Positions 10,556 to 20,849 of a stretch of DNA of 64,000 bases are shown here, piece by piece; position 1 is the first letter of the stretch; every line of letters starts with the position of its first letter. The notes under the pieces were generated by a model. That model saw only the letters and a program-made list of their open reading frames with translations. It was not told the origin of the DNA and made no database searches. The position numbers were made by a program, and so were the translations under genes. The stretch comes from Mesostigma viride (Eukaryota > Streptophyta > Mesostigmatophyceae > Mesostigmatales > Mesostigmataceae), in assembly GCA_009746045.1 (NCBI GenBank), contig RPFO01000165.1:5940085-6004084 (forward strand), in the 5' to 3' direction.

Positions 10556-11665
10556 CTGCTCCTTGTTGTCTTCTTGCTGACTGCCCTTTGAAGGCTGGCC
10601 TGCCTGGGACTTGTTGTTGTTCTTCTTGTTGTTGTTGTTATTCTTGTTGCTGCCCTGGCCCTGGGACTTCTTGAAGCTGGGACACTCCTTCTTGATGTGC
10701 CCCCACCCCTTGCACAGGTAGCATTGTATCTTGGACTTGCCCTGGCCACTGCCCCCATTGTCAGACGCGTTGCCCTGCTTGGGCTGACCACCCACCCGCC
10801 TGAACACCGACTTGGAGTGTGACCTCCTGTCAGAATCAGGTGAATGATCTCCCTTGCGCTTGTGATGGTTGCCCCTACGCCCTCCTTGGCTTCGGTCAGC
10901 CTCAGACGTCTTGGAGCCACCCTGGGTACGCCCGCCTGCCTGGGTAGCCTTCACTGCTGGCACTCCACCCTCAAACAGCTCCTCTGCCTCGAGTGCTTGT
11001 TTGATGATGACCTTGTAGGCCTTCAGGGTAGAGTGTGGGGCACACATGACTTTTAAGGAGCCACGTGTCGCCTTATCCAGCCCAGAAACCTTGAGCCAGT
11101 TGGTTAGGGCTATGTTATCAGCGACATTAAAGCCGTGAGCCCTGCCCTCCTCAACCATCTTACAATAGTTGAGAAAGTTCTGGATCAGGTCCCCCTTGAC
11201 CTCCCACCCTTGGTACTTGTCCTGCCAATGGATCCCCACTTCTTCTCTGTCCTCCAGCAGCTCCTTCAGCTCAGCCACGTACAGTGCCCAGGCCTTATTG
11301 GCCTTTTTGCACTCCCTGGTTAGGTCCTTAATCTGGTCAGTACACTTGCCAAAAGTGCTACTGCCTATCCAGATTTGATAGTAATTTGTACCACCGTACA
11401 AGCTAGGGAACCCTTCCAATCCCTCCACAAACTCTTCAGCCTGCTTAGGCTTGGAGTCTGAGGTTACAGGCTGCAACTGATTGACAATTAAAAGACCCTG
11501 TGTGGTAAGATCAAAGCCATGAATAGCTTGTGCATTATTATTATTGTGAGGAAGGTTGGTAATCTCTCCGGTAAGCCCCACGTCATCTACGTGAGCGGTT
11601 CCACTACCAGCACCCCCATTATTATTCCCACTGGCTGGACCCTTGCTACGGCGTCCCTCAGCCAT
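10553..11665 (-). CDS. Gag of copia-like element, copy 2
   Basis: The protein has 370 residues starting MAEGRRSKGP. A helical capsid-like region (about residues 70-240) is followed by a basic tail and one CCHC knuckle (CYLCKGWGHIKKEC). The Asn/Lys tract at the C-terminus varies in length from copy 1. It should package element RNA. Pol is in the same frame beyond a single UGA. The ORF starting at 12546 lies upstream on the same strand, with 170 bp between the two. Confidence 0.87.
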   Translation of the reverse strand: MAEGRRSKGPASGNNNGGAGSGTAHVDDVGLTGEITNLPHNNNNAQAIHGFDLTTQGLLIVNQLQPVTSDSKPKQAEEFVEGLEGFPSLYGGTNYYQIWIGSSTFGKCTDQIKDLTRECKKANKAWALYVAELKELLEDREEVGIHWQDKYQGWEVKGDLIQNFLNYCKMVEEGRAHGFNVADNIALTNWLKVSGLDKATRGSLKVMCAPHSTLKAYKVIIKQALEAEELFEGGVPAVKATQAGGRTQGGSKTSEADRSQGGRRGNHHKRKGDHSPDSDRRSHSKSVFRRVGGQPKQGNASDNGGSGQGKSKIQCYLCKGWGHIKKECPSFKKSQGQGSNKNNNNNKKNNNKSQAGQPSKGSQQEDNKEQ

Positions 11666-11835
11666 CCTGCACTACCAGCTATTCAAAGAACACCTTAACG
11701 AAGCAGCAGAAAATATGTACAAAATTTTTGTGTCGCCTCTGCCGCCTGCGCCGGTGTCGCTGCCGCCCCCGCGAATTGCCGCCGAAATTCGACAAAAAAA
11801 ATGTCGACAAGTACTGCAGAAGAAAATTAGGCCGA

Positions 11836-12546
11836 CTAGTAGTCAAGGCCCCTGAAGTCGCAGTACGTGTATACGAACTCACGATCCTCCATATCCAGCT
11901 CCGGACCTGCACCGGTATGAATTAAAACCGGCGTGCTCCCCGCCGCGTAAGTTGCGACGCGCCGACGCGCGACGAGGCGCAGAGGATGTGTAAAGATCGT
12001 CAATAATTCCCACCCCGCGGGAATCCACTCTCGCACAGAGGCGAGAAATGCCACCAGGTTAATTAAAACCTGGCGCTCGCGACTGCGTACGCCGCGAGTG
12101 AGCAGCGATAACAGCGCGAGATCCTGAAACAAATTTGTTGACACCGCCGGCGCGCCCCCCGTGCGAAGCGATGCCCAGTTTTGCAGGTTTCTCTGGTAAC
12201 CGGTGAGTGAAGAGAGGACGTTGTCCAACTCCTCAATGGCAGTCGTGACTTCGGTCACCGACCGCAAACCTCCCCGCACCTGGACCGTAAATGTCGATAA
12301 AATGTTTCGAATCTGGTCCAACAGGTTGCGGATTGCCGGCACCAGTGCTGGCAAATCGGGGTCCTCGGGGTTATCCCCGAGCAATGCGTGAGCTGCACGC
12401 TGCTGACGATGAAGCTCGTCGAGCGAAACTGTAACTTCGTCGAGCAATTGTTGCCACGACGGCACAGTTGGTCTTGACGAAGAACCAGCCGGCGGAGCGG
12501 CTATTTCCTCATCGTCCGGAATCCGAAATTCTTCCGAATTTGGCAT
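11836..12546 (-). CDS. Extra ORF between 5' LTR and gag, copy 2 (unknown function)
   Basis: About 236 residues from the ATG at 12544-12546. The acidic Pro-rich N-terminus is followed by predicted helices; the stretch FTVQVRGGLRSV and the Leu-rich segment near LVAFLASVREWI are the same or nearly so in copy 1. It ends CDFRGLDY in both copies. It begins 24 bp inside the 5' LTR, so it would be the first ORF on the genomic RNA, with gag after it. No known domain is recognised. Conservation in spite of silent DNA divergence argues for a real protein. Confidence 0.72.
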   Translation of the reverse strand: MPNSEEFRIPDDEEIAAPPAGSSSRPTVPSWQQLLDEVTVSLDELHRQQRAAHALLGDNPEDPDLPALVPAIRNLLDQIRNILSTFTVQVRGGLRSVTEVTTAIEELDNVLSSLTGYQRNLQNWASLRTGGAPAVSTNLFQDLALLSLLTRGVRSRERQVLINLVAFLASVREWIPAGWELLTIFTHPLRLVARRRVATYAAGSTPVLIHTGAGPELDMEDREFVYTYCDFRGLDY

Positions 12547-12570
12547 CTTTTTGACAGAGCGTGTAATACG

Positions 12571-13187
12571 AGTTGTGAGGGTAAGAATGCCACGAATTCC
12601 GCCATGGTTCTTGCAGGAAGTTGCCTTTATTAACAATCAGGAAACACAGACGTAAGTCACGTCACTTCCAAGACTGCACGCAGCACAGACGACAGGGTCG
12701 CAGTGCCAAGAGAACGTGCACGCAAGAACTAGCGTCCCGGTGTGACCAAGTCACTCATATAGCTTACTAGGGACGCGTCCAAGTATTCAGCTGCACTGTC
12801 ACAGCTGAACTGTCAATCAATTGATTACACAGACTCTGGCACGCCTTTGGCGCGCAGATCTATCAATTGTCCATACGGCTATTCCTGTGGACCTATCCGT
12901 ACACTAGTCAGCATCAATTGTCTCATAGGTCCTGGCGCGCTACAGTGCGCCTACCTATCAATTGACCATCAAGTCCTGTACAAGTCCTGTCAACGTCCTG
13001 CGGACTATCAAAGTGACACTTGTACATCCTGTGTCCGTACGCGCCCACAGTGGCGCGCCGGGTACTGTCGGCACAGCCTAGGAAACGTCATAACTTTTAC
13101 GTTCCTTAACCAAATGAGGCGTTCAAGGTGCCGTTGGAAAGAGCGTAACAATCTCTATCCATCTAACGTAAATCCTTTACGTTAACT
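12571..13187 (-). repeat. 5' LTR of copia-like copy 2
   Basis: It is a 617-bp repeat of 5360-5976. Element transcription should start here and run leftwards. It is followed at 13188 by the GAGAC target duplication. Confidence 0.95.
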
Positions 13188-16100
13188 GAGACTTCTGCTC
13201 CAAACACGCAGCCGGCCACGGGTAGCGCAGCGAGCTCCGACCAGCCTACGCGCGCAACTCCGGCTGGTACCCGCAACTTGCTCCTGTTTAGGGGAGGTCT
13301 GGCTGTACCGGGATCAGCATTAGACCCCTACCTCAAGGACAGGATCGTCATGGACGTGCAGTTCATGGTGGACACGGGTGCGTCTACGTCGTTCATCAAC
13401 GAGGCATTGGCGCGTCGCGCAGGATACGACATCCGGCCACATGCGACAGTGGTGAATGTGACCTATTCAGATGGTCGCAAGAGCCCCTCGCCTGGTCGGG
13501 TTGATATCAAGGCTGTGATTCAAGGCATCCCTGTGGAGCTCACAGCCACGGTCGCACCGCTGGGAGCTGCCGACATCATCATTGGCATCGACTGGCTGGA
13601 CGCGCAGGATGTGGACATTAGCATTCGGCGTCGCGTGGTGTGGTTCCCTGACGGTTCCTTTTGGAGCCCTGTCAGCGAATACCAAGTGCAGGGCCCCGAC
13701 GTGCATAACATCACGCACGAGCGGGAAGTCACCCAGCCCCGCAACGCCTCGCAGATCCTCATGAGCCTCAAGTCACTGGAGAGTAAGCTGCGTCGAGGCA
13801 AGGAGTACTACATGTACCGTCTTGACCTCTCCAACATAGAGGTTCTCCTTAATGAGATCGGCGTGGGGTTTACACCCGAGGAGACGGAGCGTTATAACGC
13901 GGTTCTAGCGCGACGGGAGAAGCTCTTTGACGAAAGCAAGCAGGACTTTCCCCCGCACCGCTCAGTGCTCCACCGCATCCAGGTGAAGGAGGGCTATGGT
14001 CCCACGTCCTCCCCCATGTACCGCATGGGTCCAGTTGAGCTGGTGGAGCTGAAGAAGATCTTGATGGCGCTCTTGGAGCGGGGTCTCATCGAGCCTAGCA
14101 ATAGCCCCTTCTCGGCTGGTGTGCTACTGGTCCCTAAGCCTGGGGGCAAGTGGCGGCTCGTCACGGACTACCGGAAGCTCAATGCTATCACGGTAAAGTC
14201 CAAGTACCCCCTCCCGCGCATCGACGATATCTTCAACCGCGTCCAAGGAGCCACGTGCTTTACAGTCCTCGACTGCGCAGATGGCTTCTGGCTGGCAGCT
14301 TCGCATGGCCCCGGAGGATTGTCACAAGACGGCGTTCAACACGCCCTTTGGGCATTACCAGTTTCGGGTGGCCGCGATGGGTTTGTGCAATTCCCCCGCG
14401 AGCTTCCAGATGCTCATGAACGACATCCTCCGCCCTGTCATGGGAACCGCGCATCTCCCGCAGGTTTCCCGTGACCTCAAGGACCCCAACAGGGGCGTGA
14501 AGCTCCCGTGGTCCTACAAGCGCACATGCGCTCTCGCGTACCTGGACGACATCCTCGTGTACTCCAAGACTTTCGAGGATCACTTAGAGGACGTCGACAC
14601 AGTGTTGCGCATTATGGAAGAGGAGCATCTTTCGGTCCGCAAGGCCAAGGTCCGCGCTGGACGCAGCGTGCCCTTTTTGGGTCACACCCTCTCTGCCGCT
14701 GGCGTCGCGACGGACCCCGCAAAGATTGCTTCCATCCAACAGTGGCCGACCCCGACCGACGTCAAGGGTGTGCGCAGCTTTTTGGGTATCGCGTCATACT
14801 ACCGACGCTTTATTCCCCGCTTCGCGACAATAGCTGCCCCCATCAACGCCCTCCTCAAGAAGGGTGTTCCCTTTGTCTGGTCGGAACCGTGCCAGCAGGC
14901 CTTCGAGGCCCTCAAGCACAGCTTGACCACAGCACCCGTGCTCGCTATCCCGGATCCGTCAAGGCCCTATGTGGTGGCCACGGACGCGAGCAAGGTTGCG
15001 ATTGGCGGCGTCCTCCTGCAGGACCAGGGTCAGGGGTTACAGCCGGTTGAGTATATCTCCCGCACCATGATCCCCGCCGAGCGTAACTACCCGGTGCATC
15101 AGCAGGAGCTTCTTGCTGTGGTCTACTGCGGTCACACTTGGCGCCATCATCTTCTCGGGGCTCAGTTTGACGTTGCGATTAGCGAGCAGGGGGACCTTGA
15201 TCCCCACCGGCTGATCATCCACACGGACCATCGGCCCCTCACGCACCTGCTCGCCCAACCTAACTTGACGCCCCGTCAGGCGCGGTGGATGGAGTACTTG
15301 TCTCAGTTTGCCCCTTTCAAAATTCAGTACGTGAAGGGTGCAGAGAATGTGGTCCCGGACGCCCTTTCTAGGCGGGCGGACTACGCAGATTTTTATGAGA
15401 CTATGGACGTACTTCACACCACATGTGGCTCCGCGCAGGAGCCTGGCTCGCCTTGTGGCGACCCAGGGTCGCCGCACAGTCGCTATCTGTTCCACACCGG
15501 TCGCACGACCCAGGACGACCTGTCTCCCGACTGGGAGGCCGCGCGCGAGGACGTGCGCGCCCCCGGGGAAAGGGAGGGGTCCCGGTCACGAGTGCCACTC
15601 AGCCACGTGGTACCGGCTCAGGGAATTTTTCACCTGCAGCGCATCGGGCCCCCTACCATTTTTTCGGAGTACGTGCACCAAACCCTTGAGGAGGAGGCGG
15701 ACACGTACACGATCACCTCTGTCCTGGAGACGTTGATTAGCCGGTTCACTGTCACGGAGCCCGCGGCCTTAGAGGCAATCAGGTCGCACCCCAAGCAGAT
15801 GGGCAAGCTCCCGTGCAAGTTCCAGGACGGGCGACTCTATGTCATGGTGAGGCCAGACTGCTGGCGCCTGTACGTCCCGGAGTTATGTCGAGCGGCTCTG
15901 CTCCATGAGCTCCATGACTCTCTCGCCGGTGGCCACCAAGGGATCCACCGCTTGCTGCCACGGGCCAGAAAGAACTTCTATTGGCCAGGCATGCGAGAGT
16001 ACATTGAGACGTACGTGCGCGAGTGTCCATCATGTCAGATCATGAAGTCCCGCAATACGGGCTCACAGGCGGTCCCCCAGACCCTACCAGACCCGATGGG

Positions 16101-17234
16101 CCCTTGGGATTCCCTGATGATGGATTTTGTTGGCCCCTTCCGGAAGACCAAGAATGGCAACAGCATGATTCTGGTTTTCCTGGACCGTTTGACGCGCATG
16201 TGTCACCTGGCACCATGTCCGGCCGAACTCACGGCCGAGGCTTGCGCTAAGCTATACCTTCACCACGTGTTCAGGTACCACGGACTCAGCCGGCAATTCA
16301 TATCGGACCGAGACAAGCTGTTCACGGCCCGCTTCTGGCAGGAGTTCTTTGAATGCCTGGGCACCAAGGTGTCGCTGGGGACAGCATATCACAGCTCGTC
16401 CTCCCACCTGGTGGAGAGGCTGAACCGCACAGTGCAAGAGACCATGCGCCACTACACCGACGCGGTGGGAAGCAACTGGGAAGAGTTCTTGGGTTTGGTG
16501 GAGTTCTCCCTGAATAACGCCCCCAGGCAGCTCATGGCTTCACACCATTCTTCCTCAACACGGGCAGGCATCCGCTCACGCCGACTGACCTTCTCACAAG
16601 CCCAGCCTTAGCTGAAAAGTCGGTCCGGCGAGACACCCTCGAAGGGGTGGAGCGGCTGCTGGTCCAGATGCGCCAGGCCCATGACAGTGCGGTCAAGGGC
16701 TACCGGGCCGCCGCAGAGCGCTACATGGCGAGGACTGCTGGCCGCCTAGATGCGCGCACGCCGGCCATCGAGGTGGGCGACTGGGTACTGGTGGAGGGCC
16801 CCCGCCTAGGACGTTTCTCTGAGAAGGTAGAGGGTGAGCTCAAGACAAAGCTCCGTCCTATGTTCCTGGGGCCACACAAGGTTCTGGAGAAGCTCGGAGA
16901 TGTGATGTTCAAGGTGGACATCCCGAGCTCCTGGAACACTTCCTCCAACTTCCATCGAGACCAGCTCAAGTTATACCACCAGAACTCCATCCAAGGTCGG
17001 CTCAACCCGCCGGCCCCTGTCGAGTACAACCCCGAGACTGGAGAACAGGAAGATGAGGTGGCCGAGATCGTGGACCACCGGGACATCAAGCGTGGGAGAG
17101 GTAGACAGCGACAGTATCGCGTACGGTGGCGTTTTGCTCAGCATGATTACGAGGATTCGTGGCGAACCGAGAATGAGCTAGAAGGGTGTGAACGTCTGCT
17201 TCGCGAGTATAAGGCCAAGCATGCCCTCCACTAG
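13188..17234 (+). pseudogene. Chromovirus Pol: protease, RT, RNase H, integrase, chromodomain
   Basis: The frame continues from Gag across the copia-like insertion. Protease: MVDTGASTSFIN (about 13368). RT: KWRLVTDYRKLNA, then YLDDILVYS (about 14540). RNase H: VVATDASK, with IIHTDHRPL. Integrase: an HHCC region, then D in MMDFVGPF, D in ISDRDKLF and E in LVERLNRT. A chromodomain closes the protein (about 17040-17210, RYRVRW-like core with ED.SW), which places it in the chromoviruses. It is broken twice: a 4-bp tandem duplication CTGG at 14288-14295 shifts the frame inside RT, and a second shift lies between about 16525 and 16545 in integrase. Confidence 0.9.
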
Positions 17235-17496
17235 GCTACCGCGAAGGTAGTAGTGGTGGGGGCGCTATGACAACGGGCTTGATCACGTGTAGCCAGGATG
17301 CCGCGAAGGCACTTGTGTTATTCACGTCGATGTGTACGCACCAATTCGTGGTAATTGGGTCGAAAAGCATCCCCAACGCCACGTGCAAGCAGGGCCGACT
17401 CGGCGAACGGGCGGTTCTGTCACACCTGCGGTGACACCGATCCAACAACGGGACGGTGATGCCGTGCGAACCATTCGGACCCAGGGAACGGGGGGG

Positions 17497-18117
17497 ATGA
17501 CGGTTCTTGTCGGGACGGGACCGACCCGGCGAACGGGCGGCTCAACCGACCTGACCAAGCTCGTTTCCGAGGTTGTTGAGCGCAACCAGAAACGGCCCCA
17601 GGTGGAACCGGATGCCCAGCGAGAAGTTAGACGTCGCGCATGTACGAACGAGGTGTCGGCGGGCAGCGTCTCCGCGGATTCCCAGAGTCCGCGCCGAGAG
17701 GCTCGAACTTACTCCGAGCGGGTGGCCCGCGTGGAGGCGTCCCGCGCCCATCTACCAGAGAGGCGTGGCCCGATACCAGCGGTGGGCTTTATATCTCCCG
17801 CGCAGGGGTCGTTGATCGTACAGCCGGCGCCATGGACGGTGGGCGCTTACGTCAGTGCGTTTCCCGGCCCACAACGAGTACGCCCCTTACGCGAGTTTCG
17901 GGGTGTTCCCGTCTACATTGAACTCCCACCACCGCCGTTCGTGGCCGTCGCCAGCGCGGACTATCACCGACCGCAACCGCTGCACTTTGAGGCAGGAACC
18001 CATGCGTATGTGGAGCGAGGCTCCATGCGCGAGCTAGTCTGTTTCGACTTGCACCCAGGGACCGGGTTGGTCAGTACGCCGTACGGAGCCGCGAAAATAC
18101 GGGAAAACGTACACTGA
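17497..18117 (+). CDS. ORF downstream of chromovirus pol (unknown function)
   Basis: The frame is open from a TAG near 17290 to 18117. The first in-frame ATG is at 17497, giving about 206 residues. The product is Arg/Pro-rich with no recognised domain; upstream of the ATG the open frame holds a first copy of the GPTRRTGGS sequence that recurs just inside the protein. It sits 260 bp after the chromodomain stop, on the element strand, and may once have continued beyond the hAT fragment into the open stretch at 19540-20051. It could be an accessory gene or an untranslated region that happens to be open. Confidence 0.4.
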   Translation: MTVLVGTGPTRRTGGSTDLTKLVSEVVERNQKRPQVEPDAQREVRRRACTNEVSAGSVSADSQSPRREARTYSERVARVEASRAHLPERRGPIPAVGFISPAQGSLIVQPAPWTVGAYVSAFPGPQRVRPLREFRGVPVYIELPPPPFVAVASADYHRPQPLHFEAGTHAYVERGSMRELVCFDLHPGTGLVSTPYGAAKIRENVH

Positions 18118-18463
18118 AGGCCTCCGCCGTATATACGCGTACTTTACTTCAGAATACGCGGTTTGGACTTAGAATTTTTCGGGGGTACCAGCGGGCAGCG
18201 GGCACTGGCGCGGTGCCCAGGTTCTGGGCGCGGCGCGTTCACTACACATTTGAGATTTTTACTACTAGAAGTAGATGCGTACAGTTCTTTCCATAAAGCG
18301 CAAGCCTTGCAAAATCTTTGGCCGGTAGGAGACAGCTAGGACTAGGTACATAACGCATAATGCCAGCAAATGCCAGCTGTGCTACTGACGGTGTAATGCA
18401 ATATAGCGACGACGAGGCCAGTGCGACTGTGCGATAGTGTGCAGCCATTTTCGATTTGCAGCC

Positions 18464-18955
18464 ATGCCGAAGAAAGGGCCTGAATGGGATTTCGTTGTCG
18501 AGAAGAAAGAAGCAGTCACAGATGCTGTTAGTAACACAACGCAGTATGTGTCGAGGATGTTCTGCTCATTTTGCAACAAGAACTTCTCCTACAAGGCGGG
18601 GCCAATCAGCGTATTCCGAGTCCGTGCACACTTTGCCGGAATCGCAGGGGAAGGGATGTTACCCTGCGACAAAATTCCACCGAATATCCGGAGCAGGTTT
18701 CTCAGGATTGCTAACAACAAGTTGCAGAAGTCAGACGCCAAGAAGCATCACAATTTGAACAGGGCAATGGCGGAGATATATAGGAGGGGCTGCGCCGGCT
18801 GACTTACAAGTCTTCGGTTCCCAACAAAGGCCAGCTGAGCATCACCAAATGGGTTTTTCCCGTCGACGAGAAAGGTGTCCACCTGCTGGCTGCCGAATTT
18901 TTTATCGAGAACGGCATTGCCTTCAATGCGCTGCCGTTAAGAAAGCATGGTCATG
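18464..18955 (+). pseudogene. hAT transposase N-terminal fragment with BED zinc finger
   Basis: From ATG 18464 the protein starts MPKKGPEWDF. MFCSFCNKNFSYKAG and the following RVRAHFAGI give the Cys/Cys...His pattern of a BED finger, followed by the PCDKIPPNI segment usual in plant-type hAT transposases. After the stop at 18802 a second frame (about 18808-18940) still reads LAAEFFIENGIAFNAL, the conserved segment that follows. The catalytic domain is missing. Boundaries of the insertion in the chromovirus are not resolved; repeated CGCGTATT words lie on both sides (about 18130-18170 and 19468-19545). Confidence 0.65.
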
Positions 18956-19010
18956 CTGGCTTAAATAATTGCATGGACCAACGTGGAGTAATCTCCATGG
19001 CAGCGGGGGT

Positions 19011-19226
19011 GCTGTTGTGCATTTTGTCAACGATGAATGTGTGTGCACATGTGTGTATGTGTATGGAGCTTGTTGTGGGATCCTTGAGAGCAAGGTCCTT
19101 GTGTCTTATATCCTCTGCTGTTGTGCATTTTGTCAATGATGAATGTGTGTGCACATGTGTGTATGTGTATGGAGCTTGTTGTGGGATCCTTGAGAGCATG
19201 GTCCTTAGTTGTGTCTTATGTCCTCT
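19011..19226. repeat. Tandem duplication, two units of about 106 bp
   Basis: GCTGTTGTGCATTTTGTCAA begins both units, at 19011 and 19117. The units differ at a few positions and are rich in TG dinucleotides. They are probably non-coding sequence of the hAT fragment. Confidence 0.85.
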
Positions 19227-19539
19227 CATGCATTATATAGTGGATGGCTTTCCTTACAATTAACTAATTAATTGATTCCTTACAGTTCCCGTTGCAGTCT
19301 GCTCCCCCCAGCATTTAACAAATCATAATCAGATAGGATTGCAGGGCATAAATTAATGGAAGATGTTAATAAATAAGCATATACACCAAATTTCAGTTGC
19401 AATAACTGCATGACCATCATCAAGGAGCGTGGTAATTGGGTGACTGACAATTGGACCACAAAAACTGTCGCGTATTTTACCGCCGCGTATTTTACACCCC
19501 CCACGTATAATACGCGTATTTTAGGTCCGCGTATTATAC

Positions 19540-20837
19540 CCCGTACCCGTATTTGCCAACCCGGCCCAGGGAGGGCGGCCCCGCGACCCCAGGACTGCCT
19601 CGAATCGACGCCAGAGGGTTCTGGTACGCGTTACGGCCCCAAGCGGGAGCTGTCAAAATACATGGTAGATGGTAAACCTCGAAAGGTTGACTGTCCCAAG
19701 TATGCTCCGTGCGAGGGAGAGGCATTCCTCGACTGGGTTGTGCCCAACTTTGTGAGGGCTCCGGGCTTTCGCTTCAACGCTCTCCAGGTGCGCGTCGTAG
19801 TGTTGACCATGGCGGGGGGTTTCTTTGCGGAGCATGGATGTGGGGTTATTGATTGGAACGCGGGCACAATCATGTTCACGCACCCGCAATACCTGGCCGC
19901 ATTCATGTCGTACTGGCCCACCGGGACGTGGGTACTTGCAGACGGGATGACGAGTTCAGCGCTTGCGCGCGCATCTCCGCACAGGCAAGACGTGATTCAG
20001 CTTGGTGGTCCTCCCTGCATCGACCGTATTGGACGCGAGCACCTCCCGTAGTCGCTGATGACGACTGCCGTGATCCATATTTTGGCCTTTGCTCGGCGGT
20101 GGCGTTTACAACGCTGTCACATGCTGGCGCGTGCGCGCCCCGCGGATCACTGTTGCGCACCCCAACTGTTGCGTGCCCGCCACTGTGCATGGTCGCGCGC
20201 AACATGTCTGCCACGCGCGTATTATTATCCCAGTTGTGATAAGCATCGTCGCCTGCAACCATGCATCCGGTAGTATTGGCATCGGTCGACCCCATCAATT
20301 GGGTTAATTGTCTTGCATGGCGTTGATTGGTGTGCGCCTCTGTTTCGGGTCGCTGGCGGAATTTTATATGCTGCCGCGGCCCTGCACTAGCGCGGTCGCC
20401 AGGGAGGGCAGCGGTGAGAGGGAAATTAATTGATGGATTTGTGGGAAGTGGGGGGAGATTCCAGGAAGGATTATGGGGGTTCCTGTTCCTGCTGTTCCAG
20501 TCCAGAGATCCAGAGTTTCCAGTCACATTGCCCTCATGGATTGCAACGGGATGGCGACAGAATCCCATCGGCTATCAAGGAATTGTCCTTGTGTGGCAAC
20601 GCCGGGGAGAATTGGCTTTACTAACCCGCTGGCGAACAGGGGTTGGGACATAGTATCCCCATGGCCGATTTTGTACTATTGTTCTCTATAGCTGACTGCC
20701 CAGCCTGGGCAATTGTCGCTTTTGTGTGTTGCTTGTTTTGCTTGCAAGAGCTTCTTTTTTTTTCTTGTTTGTTTGTTTGTGTTAATTGTCTTGTTGCGTG
20801 CGCCCCAAGCCTGGACGATATATCTATCGTCCCCTGG
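19540..20837 (+). other. Chromovirus 3' region, with an open stretch to 20051
   Basis: 19540-20051 is open on the plus strand (ends DRIGREHLP) with no recognised domain. 20052-20837 has no supported gene. At 20590-20685 there is a segment resembling the 3' untranslated region of the PAT-like element (26525-26610), including a potential AACCC/GGGTT hairpin. Confidence 0.45.
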
Positions 20838-20849
20838 GGAAGGGAGGAG
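20838..20849 (+). promoter_or_regulatory. Polypurine tract of the chromovirus
   Basis: GGAAGGGAGGAG lies immediately before the TGTTACG start of the 3' LTR, as expected for plus-strand priming. Confidence 0.75.

Larger units (their letters stand above)
5360..13187 (-). mobile_element. Copia-like LTR retrotransposon, copy 2 (complete, 7828 bp)
   Basis: The element is complete, with LTRs at 5360-5976 and 12571-13187, both 617 bp. I find a single difference between them (T at 5449, C at 12660), so the insertion is recent. Reading the minus strand, the order is 5' LTR, extra ORF, gag, UGA, pol, a long 3' untranslated stretch, purine tract, 3' LTR. TSD is GAGAC. Pol is intact. The reverse transcriptase and RNase H resemble the copia type, but the protease-like domain lies between integrase and RT. 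Confidence 0.93.

Noticed and set aside
10408-10920. 170-residue ORF overlapping the gag 3' end (and 822-1349 in copy 1)
   Set aside because: +1 frame of the Gag basic tail, Arg/Thr low complexity. Pol continues in the gag frame, so this is not the Gag-Pol link.
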